Source: Mesaphorura yosii (lineage: Eukaryota > Arthropoda > Collembola > Poduromorpha > Tullbergiidae). Taken from it: a stretch of DNA of 64,000 bases. Both the position numbers and the translations under genes were made by a program. The notes below the pieces were generated by a model. It had not been told where the DNA came from and made no database searches. It was given only the letters and a program-made list of their open reading frames with translations. The stretch spans positions 1 to 64,000 of the forward strand of contig WIXG01000350.1 of the NCBI GenBank assembly GCA_009869945.1, read 5' to 3'. This document shows positions 55,853 through 64,000 of this stretch, piece after piece; position 1 is the stretch's first letter, and every line of letters begins with the position of its first letter.

Positions 55853-56721
55853 GGTGGCTTGTTGTGTTTCTAGTTTCTAGTCTGCACAGTTAAAATAAAA
55901 TCCTGTCGAAGACAGACAAGAGACAGTTAGTTAAAAGTGAATTATCCGTCAGTTATTGACTATCGAGGATAATGCAATCCGGCTCCAGAATTTCGAAGCG
56001 CATTCGAGTCAAGCTCAAGTAAATTTGATCGACTCCGACTCACCTGATCAGCGGTCACTGGTTGTACTGATTTTCGTTAAGTAGAGCAGATCAGAGAATT
56101 CAGTTACGCAATTCGCAATTAATTGTCCAATTGATTAAAGCCGTCGAAGCCACGCCGAGCGAAGGAGCAGCAGAAGGAGAGCACGAGACGAAGTGCAAGA
56201 GCGAAAGAACGAGAATACAAGTGTGAATATAAGAGTAGCGACCACAGAAGATTACATAACTGCCGGCTTTTCCTATGCATGCAGCAGCGAACGCCTTGCC
56301 TTTGCCTCTGTGCATGTGCTCGTGCTCGTCTGCATGGAAAAAATCGAGAAAATTCGAACTTTGCTTCTGGATCGTGCAATCTCACATGGACTTGCAGCAT
56401 AGCACGCTGTGCTGGTTATCCTTTCCGGAGTGCACGTGGTCTGCTTCTTATTTTAAACCCTGCTTGCCTGCCTAGCCTATTATCTTCTTCGCTTTGGTCT
56501 CTGCGTTTCTAGAATCTTTCTTCCCCGGCCTTTTGATCTCTCGTGTCTCGCAATTCACAATCGTGTAATCGTGTTTGACTTGCGGCTGGTATTAATCTTC
56601 GCTTTAACTTTAATTGGTGGACGGTGAAGTCTGATCACTGAAGAGTTTAATTCCTGGGTATTGATATCGACGGAGCTTCTGGAGCAATTGCATCGGCGAT
56701 TTATTCTCTACTGACTTAAAA
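55853..56721. promoter_or_regulatory. Putative bidirectional promoter of HSP60 and HSP10
   Basis: 869 bp separate the two divergent start codons. The divergent HSP60/HSP10 arrangement is conserved widely in animals and usually acts as a shared, stress-responsive promoter. One minimal heat-shock-element core, GAAnnTTC, is visible at 56348-56355. I do not see a full three-unit element or a clear TATA box. Part of this region will be 5' untranslated sequence of both genes. Confidence 0.6.
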
Positions 56722-57293
56722 ATGGTAAGTCGAAGTCCTACAAGAAATTGTAAATTCGGAGGAATCTGCGAATCTTTAATTGCGTGTGAATGGCTGAGGC
56801 TGAGGCCGCAGCTTGGCTTTGACTGGCTCAGTTTGATTACTACTTTAGTCACTTTACTTATTTGATTGACTTGTTAATTCGGTTGCAGGCCGCACGTGCA
56901 GCACAAGCAGTCAGCGCCCTGTCCCGTAAACTGACTCCGATGCTGGATCGAGTGATTGTACAGAAAGCTGAAGCAATCACTACAACCAAGGGTGGCATTG
57001 TCATCCCGGAAAAGGCACAAGGCAAGGTTCTGGAAGGGACTGTAATCGCCGTTGGCCCGGGTGCGAGAAATGAGGTAAAACAATCAGTTAATGTTATAAA
57101 CAGGCTGCAGCTGAAGTTGGCTAATTAAATGTTAATAATTTTCTCTCTTCAGAAAGGAGCCAACGTCCCACTTGCGGTCCAGGTTGGCGACGTCGTTATT
57201 CTTCCTGAATATGGTGGCACCAAAGTCGAAGTTGACAACAAGGAGCTGTTCATCTACCGAGAACACGATATCCTTGCCAAGGTTCAAGACTAG
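56722..57293 (+). CDS. Hsp10: Mitochondrial 10 kDa co-chaperonin HSP10
   Basis: Three exons: 56722-56724 (only the ATG codon), 56889-57074 and 57153-57293, giving 109 aa. The mature chain shows the family signature LTPMLDRVIVQKAE, the mobile loop that contacts HSP60 (TTTKGGIVIPEKAQGKVLEG), TVIAVGPGARNE, VQVGDVVILPEYGGTKV and the end REHDILAKV. It caps the HSP60 chamber in the mitochondrial matrix. The start is fixed by splicing: the second exon has no upstream ATG in frame, and the only suitable donor after an ATG is ATG|GTAAGT at 56722. It diverges from HSP60, suggesting joint regulation. Confidence 0.95.
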
Positions 57294-60200
57294 ATTGTGA
57301 CTGCGAGGCGGTGGCGGTGACGTGACGGTATAGCTGAGATGGGATTCCTAAAGCTATTAAGCATTTATATTTCGTATCGTAATGTCAGTCAGAATTTTGT
57401 ATCTCTTATGAAAGAAACATGAAATGTCTTTAAAATAGAAAGAATACGTAGTAAAGTCAATTTTGGTACTAGCTCAATCAAGTTTCGCCTTTGCCTTGCC
57501 ATTCATTTCTTCAATTCTCAATTCGTCGGTTTTGACTTTGTACATTGCTTTTAAGCCAAACCAAAACAGGTGCTCGTTTCTCATTTCCACGTAAATTCTG
57601 ACAAAGTCAATATCAATATTGCCATTTGCGTAATTGCGTTAGCGTTTTCATTCCAGTGATTTCAGTTTCGATTGACGCAGGCAAGGCTTAAGCTTAAGCA
57701 AGCAACTGTTCATGTCTGTTCTTCTCACGTGCGTTGCACGGAATTACGTTAATGCCATTACCATTACTAAATGTTAACGCCTTTTGCCTTCTATTGTCAG
57801 ACATTCGATTGACTCATTTCTATGCGCAGAATTTCTTTCTAGATTCCACTGTGATGCTAAATGTCAGCCCAGCCCGATCGACTCCGGCCCTGGATTGGAT
57901 TCGAGTTGTCATTGCGTGATTTCGCGGTTTCATGACGTCCGATGCAAATTCCACCAGGATTCGCTTCTGTTCTAGAATTATTGTGCTGGTTCCGGTTTCT
58001 GTTTCCAGTTAGAACTTCGAAGCCTGTTCAAATATTGACTCCCGTTAAGCGGAATCTTGTCTTCATTCGTAAAACCCGACCATCAAGCGGCAGGCGCACG
58101 CGGGCAGGGAATGGCAAGGGGAGAGTTGTCAGTAATGGATTGAAACCAAATACCAAAACCGCAAGCATTTTAATAATGCTCGTACTAATTGTACTGCATG
58201 TCTCTATCTCGCTCTGACGTCTGACCAACCCAAATTGGGTTACCCAATGCTGCTGCTGCTGCTGCTTGCTAAGTGATGGTGTTAATGTTAAAAGTGGAAG
58301 TAGACGCAAAGCACAAAGTACTGCTTCTCTTCCGCAGCTCGCTTCGTGTGCCCGACTCCCGATTCGCGAAATTCATTGCTCGACTGCTCATGCTCCAAGC
58401 ATCGATTTTTGTCTCAGCATTTGTCTATTATGGTTTCGAGCCAGTAGCAGTAGTGCAGTGCATTTTACCATTAACGTCATAGTAGCGCTCGTGTTCTACT
58501 ACTTTGGAGCTTGTCGGAAGGCCGCCGATCGAATTGTACTCGAGTAAGAGGCTAGAAAAGCGACACACAGGGTCGGACGGTGTTCACTCCCCGGGTAGAG
58601 CTCGAAGCGTGCGCTGCAGTTGCAGTTGTGAAAGACGCAATACCTTCGTCCTTCCGTGCCGTGCTGTATCGTATCGCATAGTGTCTCGTGCATTCTCGTT
58701 CGTACTACATTGTCATACCAATTACAGCAGACAGGGCCACGCCGCTTATCGGTGCGGGCCGCCCAAGTCAACGAAATCGTAATACGAAGTCATAAAGTCA
58801 AGTGAAGACAGTGCAAGTGCATTTCCCAAAATTCCAAGCCGAAGAAGATCTGCTGGTCGTGGGTCCCATTGTAGGAAGACCGAACGCGCCAGACCGCTCC
58901 AAAAAGGTAAGCCCGACGAATGAGTCACTCAGAATTCAGAAAATTCGGATCGCACGCAACGGTTAAGCTGAATTTTCGAGATCATGACCGAGATCGAGAT
59001 GATGCAATTTAGAACCAACGAACGCACCGAGCAAGGTTGACATAAATTTACGTTACGCCGAAGGCTCACGCCTATTCGGTAACATGTGCTTTTTTGGCAA
59101 CTGATCAACGCCGCGCCGCGCTTCAGCATTTCCGCGTCTATCTTGACGCGAGATGAAGCTGTATTATGTTGTTACGTGATTTTACTTTTGGCAAGGTTGA
59201 CTTAGCAAATCTGCTGCGGCTGCGGTGAATGTGGATCGACTGAGGTTAAGTGTGGGCTGAACACGAAACTCGGGCGAAACGAGACTCGAGTTCGAGTGCG
59301 GAGTGCTTTAATGACTTGCACTTCTTTGGTGACTCATTTCGTGTAATTTATTAATATCCTTCGCACTCCGCACTTTCGAAATTCGGCCAAATTTAGAACC
59401 GGCTTTCGCAAAGCAAAGCAAACGTTCGGATTTCGTAACACAGAAACGCTGCTGTTTGCTTGCATTGAAAATAGAATCCATGACATGAATTGCAATTGCG
59501 ACGAATTGTGGAGTGTTTTCCTCATAATTGCGTGCTTCCTGTCGCCATTCTAATTGTGGGTGGTCACAAACGGAGTTTGGTTGCATTGTAGTCAGATTCC
59601 CGATTTCGCAAGCAATAAATTCTGTTCTAAAAATGGCTTGGTAATTGCGTGTGCTGTGTGCGATTATTGGACTCTGACCTCTGAGCTGAAATTAGAATTG
59701 GATTCACAGGAATTTTGTTTTCCACTGTCATTGCCTTTGCAATGAGAATATGAACGAAATGTCTTCGTTAATGAATATTTAATAGCTTAGCGACCGGCCG
59801 ACCAAAGTCCAGTCAAGTCAAGCTAAGCCACAAGTCACGTTCCCTCTGTTCGGTTCTCAACTCTTGACAATTAATTCCTGACTTCACTTTGGCTTTGGCT
59901 CGTCTTCGCCTGCGCCTTCTTTTATCTTTGCATCTGGCGTCTGGAATCGTATTTCAATGAACTGCAGCTCATAGCTTGACTTGACTTGACTACGCATGCC
60001 AAAATGCGAATTCTGCATTCTTCACGGAAAATTCAGCGTAAACTCGATACTCAAGTCTTTGTGTCTCGTGTGCAAAATTGACTCATCTTTTTCTTTTCTC
60101 ACTTTGCCGTTTGCCCTCAGACTCGTGATCGTGATCCAGTCATAGTCATGTTTCATTATCACATAGAATCACGTTCCCCGATAAGTAATTTTATTGTGCT

Positions 60201-63200
60201 CTGTTTTATCGCTAAGCTGCCAACTACTTCCAGGCTGCCAGCAGAATGAAAGCGAAAGTGAGACTAAACACGAAAACAATGCCTGTCTGCCTGTATGACA
60301 TGAGATCATCGTGCATCGATGCCTTTGCTTTGGCTTTTGCTCGTACCGAGACCGGGACATGTGTATACTGACCTTGTACTCTTGCTGTTTGACTTTTGCT
60401 GTCGCTGCGTTGCTGTATTTGAATTACACAATTACAATTAAAGTGCGAACTTAACTGGAATTTAGTAAACACTCAGAAAACGAGGGTCACGAGCTTAAAT
60501 TCACAGAAATTCGGATTAAAAAGTTCACACGTGATAAAAACGTGAAACGTCAGTCACAAGCTTGAATTTATGGCTTTTATTGTCTGACACGAGCAAGTCG
60601 TCAGTCGTCACAAGTAAAATGCATTTTATTGATTACATTTTTATGGATAAAGACGAAGACATTGAATTCCGACGTATAAACAAGTGCAATTAATCAAAAA
60701 TTAGCTTGGCTGCTTTTGCTTGAGCAAGAATTCAGAATTCTGCTTTTAAGGCTTGAAAAGGCAGGCGTGAGTCTCAGATTCCCCAAACTCACGACGCGAC
60801 GGGCTCTCAGAAAAGCCGAAAGTGGGCCGCTGGTGCCGTTGTCGCATTTTAAGTCGTCACGTAATGAATGAATGCATGAGGAAATGTAAACTGACATTGA
60901 CTGTTGACTCGGCTGGGACAGGACTGGACACTCGTCACTCAATCACGAATATTGAATCGCATGATTTGTCATTTGCAATTTTGCATTGCTGAATATTTTA
61001 CATAAATTGATCGCCGAGCCGAGCCTCGTACGTCAATCGTCAGTCAGACTCTGACCGGTCATGCAAGTGCAAATCTAAAGCTTTTTGTCTTAAATTAGCT
61101 TTCAGGTCGATAGCTCGCCCGGCCGTTCATCATTGATATCGACCGTAGCGTAGTTACGGCATGTTTCTTCGTATTCGCCAGTATCGTGGCTTCTAATAAA
61201 ACGCAGCTCTGACTTTGACTTTCAGCTCTCTAAACAAAATACAGTGTAGTGCAGGTTAGTCAAGTCAAGGTTATCCAGCCAAGCGAAGCCATGACCTCTT
61301 GTGAGACGTGAGAAACAAGTGTACATTTATCGACCTGATCTCAGCGGCTTTCACTCATTTAGACTCGTCCCACGTCCGTCCAGACCAAATTCTAATTCTA
61401 ATCCACTTCTAGCATGCTGCGCTGCGTGCACTCCGTCCGGGTTCTGAGACGCTAAGTCGAGCGTACTTTAGAATTAGAATCATTACAGTAAATGCCTCGT
61501 GTGTGCCCGTGCAACTCAAAACAAAATTGCCCTGCTTTTATTTAAGCTTCGTCTTTACTTGCTTCTGCTTAAAATTCACAGAAAAAAGAAACATGAGGAT
61601 TCGGCTAAGTTTCGTCTGGTCTGCGAATTGCGACTGCGACCTTGGCCAGATTACTCAAGGTTAATTCACTTTCGTTTCGTCCACATTCCGCCAATTCTGT
61701 GCAGTTCCACGGTGCAATGCGAGATTCGAATCGAGCCGAGCCCGAAAGCTACATTGTGTGATTGTTTGAACGTTTGAACCGTGAAGGACATCGCAGCACA
61801 GCGAAGCAGCAAAGAGCATTTCGACCGACCGCACCGCAGCATGTGTCTCGTATCATATCAAGTTTCGTCGATGGTCGGTCTCAAGGCTGCGGTGACTGCT
61901 GCGATTTGTCCATTGTCCACTCGAACCCTGCATGCCATGGCCATTTTTAACCACAGACTCGAAGCAACTAAATAGCCCGGCCTAGACGAAACGACGTAAT
62001 TCTCGGATTGCACTTTTCTTTCTCATTCGCCTTTCGTATTGCACGATTTACGATTACGAAACTTGGTACTGGCATGGCACGAGAACGAGAAAGACAAGAG
62101 AAAGAACCGGCCTTGATTCTGTGCCAGAGCCAAAAACGTAAAGTAAAGTACACAAAAGGCACGCCACGGCACGGCACCGGCAGCCTTGAGCTGTCAAATT
62201 CGTGAAAAAGCTCAGATTTGGCTTTGCCAAACCAGAGGAAGCTGGTTGCTACTTATGCTTTCATTTGTACTTGTAGAATTGTAGAGCCAAACCTAGAATG
62301 CCATAAGGTTACCTGTCAGATGCAGCTCTTATGTGTTCGTGCTCGTATTCACTTCCGATAGGCGGTATGCTGCACAGAAGGTGACCTTTGACATTTTAGC
62401 ATTCCAAAATCGCATTTTCCGCTTGTAAGATCGAAGAAACGTATTTTTTACTACGAGTTGAAAGGCTTTCACCGCTGCCGCTGTGGAAATTGAATAAATG
62501 AAAATGAAAGGCGGCTTTTTCATGATGCATTTGAATTTCAGGCGCTTTGAGAATTAAGCAAACAATGCAACACAAGGCAATCATTTTAATTCCGGATCCC
62601 GGAACTCCATAAAGAATTTATTAACTCTGAAGCTTTTCTAAATCAAAGCCACCAGAAGCCATTTAATTTCCTTTCAAGCTTTAATCCTGTGTTTAGTGTT
62701 TATCCTGTCACGTCCGCGTCTGGTCGTTCAATGGATTCAAGTGCCGAAGTCCAGATACCTTGAAAAGGCAGGCATGGCATGCCCTGGCCATGTCAAGCAT
62801 CAAGCAAGCCGATAACTGAGCCGAGGCATTTCTTATCGTTATCGCTATTTAAGCAGTTTTGCTGACGAGTCAACTCAATGCAGACTTAAACTTCTTATGA
62901 GCCATGCCGTGCCGGCCGACGGCACGGCTTGTAATCTGAATTGTTTAACGACGTCTCAAGGATTTCTTCCTTAATCTCCGGTCGACAGCTTCAAATATTT
63001 GCTGTTCACTCCTGCAATGTTTAAACACTTATTTTTAGCCCAGGTGCAGTCAGAAATTCCAGAATCTTGAATCTGCTTTGAGTATCTGCCTCTTTTTCGT
63101 ATCTACAACAGGTTTTCAGACTTTGTTGACCCTTTCTGGCCTGACTGACAACAATTTCAATGTTCAATGTCACGTCGGTCGTCCGTCCAGCTCTCCAGTA

Positions 63201-63868
63201 CATCGTTCTTTGGTTGTGTACGTGTCCCTTTTTGTACTTTGAACCTGAAGTGAATGCTAAAATGTCAACAAAAGGTCGGGTCATTCAATCAAGACACGAC
63301 CGACCACGTCTCTACGACTTTCCGTATAAAAAGTACAAGAATTATGGAGTAAATGGAATTATGTCATGCTTTATAGCACGTATCTGTAATCTCGTGACTC
63401 GTGGACGAGTAAAGTCAAGCCACAGCCAGAGAGAGACAACCAGCAGTTCTTTTATTCATTAATTATTCAAAACCAAGCCATGCCGAGAGATTAACCATTC
63501 ACGTTAACGGGCAGGCAATTAAATATGTACGTTGCTCAGTCGTTAGCAACGTGCTTTCTTGCTTGCTTGTGGCTTGTGCTCGTGTTCAGTTGACTTAACT
63601 GTCGTCTTCAATCGACGTTTCAGTCAGTCGGCCTTTGACAGTGAACCGAAGCTCATCTCGATTTCGAGTTCTCCAGCGCGCCAGCGAATCGACTTTGCCG
63701 ATTTTACCCTTAGTTCGCTAATTAATTGTGAATTTTATTCAATCTTTTCAGTGCCTGTGCCAGAACAAATGTGCTAGTACAGAATGTAAATAACTCAACG
63801 AACGTTGGTACTTTGATCGTGACCGTTCGACATCAGTGAAATCAGCATCAACGTCAACATCAGCAACA
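57294..63868. other. Long intergenic region without recognised genes
   Basis: About 6.6 kb. The left part is the HSP10 3' flank. A (TGC)6 run lies at 58248-58265. The many frames of 60-93 codons show no domain and no splice partner. At the right end, TCTTTTCAG ending near 63750 could be the acceptor of a 5' untranslated intron of the OSGIN-like gene. Confidence 0.5.
58248..58265. repeat. (TGC)6 microsatellite
   Basis: Six perfect TGC units are visible in intergenic DNA. Confidence 0.9.
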
Positions 63869-64000
63869 ATGCAAGCAGAAGACATTTTCACTACCCGGTC
63901 ACTGCCACCGCCACCGACGTCGATGGCTCAGTCTGACGCCGGCGCTGCCCAGTACAAAGAAGTCGTCGTCATCGGAAACGGACCTTCCGGCATCGCGCTT
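63869..64000 (+). CDS. OSGIN-like flavoprotein, N-terminal part
   Basis: The open frame runs from ATG at 63869 off the right edge, 44 codons so far. After a Pro/Thr-rich leader it reads YKEVVVIGNGPSGIAL, a Rossmann dinucleotide-binding motif (GxGxxG form GNGPSG). The VIGNGPSGI wording is characteristic of oxidative stress-induced growth inhibitor (OSGIN1/2) proteins, which resemble flavin monooxygenases. A second ATG at codon 19 (MAQSDAG) is an alternative start. The window ends before any other domain, so the assignment rests on this motif alone. Confidence 0.65.
   Translation, partial: MQAEDIFTTRSLPPPPTSMAQSDAGAAQYKEVVVIGNGPSGIAL

Noticed and set aside
1-64000. Search for LTR, LINE-coding, virus-like or CRISPR features
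   Set aside because: No reverse transcriptase, integrase, capsid or envelope motifs, long terminal repeats or spacer arrays were seen by eye.

Overview
The window reads as nuclear DNA of an arthropod, most likely a hexapod and perhaps a springtail (Collembola). The organism call is an inference. It rests on many short (56-100 bp) GT-AG introns, a chemoreceptor-like seven-pass protein, a secreted single-domain SEC14-like protein, a ZAD/C2H2 zinc-finger gene and a sperm-type MST-HMG-box protein. No operons, CRISPR arrays, rRNA genes, LTR elements or virus-like elements were seen. Gene models were built by reading splice sites and checking that codon phase closes across every junction.

Left part (1-8.1 kb): a GC-rich minisatellite inside a larger duplicated block (1-460), a gustatory/odorant-receptor-like gene (844-2221, minus), a single-exon alpha-arrestin-like gene (3500-4870, minus), two poorly supported small membrane-protein models (4934-5490 plus; 5800-6496 minus), and a complete secreted SEC14/CRAL-TRIO gene (6980-8078, minus).

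Middle (8.9-50.2 kb): the main feature is a head-to-head pair of paralogous CUB-domain genes. Copy A (8946-20345, minus, 10 coding exons, 1100 aa) and copy B (38714-50149, plus, 11 coding exons, 980 aa) both encode a signal peptide, a 10-cysteine module, several CUB-like domains, a Ser/Thr/Pro-rich linker and a hydrophobic C-terminal tail. Five introns in the 5' half and the last intron are shared. Every other intron position differs between the copies. The 18.4 kb between their starts holds a five-finger C2H2 gene (27619-29809, plus). A ZAD/C2H2 zinc-finger gene (44517-45937, plus) lies wholly inside intron 4 of copy B. A MITE-like element sits in intron 3 of copy A.

Right part (50-64 kb): a five-exon gene for a Ser/Arg/Lys-rich, cysteine-containing protamine-like protein that ends in an MST-HMG-box (51313-53270, plus), then the mitochondrial chaperonin pair HSP60 (53781-55852, minus) and HSP10 (56722-57293, plus), arranged divergently around an 869-bp shared upstream region. 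About 6.6 kb follows with no recognised gene, and the window ends in the first coding exon of an OSGIN-like flavoprotein (63869-64000, plus).

Functionally, HSP60 and HSP10 form one folding machine and are probably co-regulated. The two CUB proteins are probably extracellular, membrane-tethered products of a duplication. The remaining genes show no obvious pathway link.
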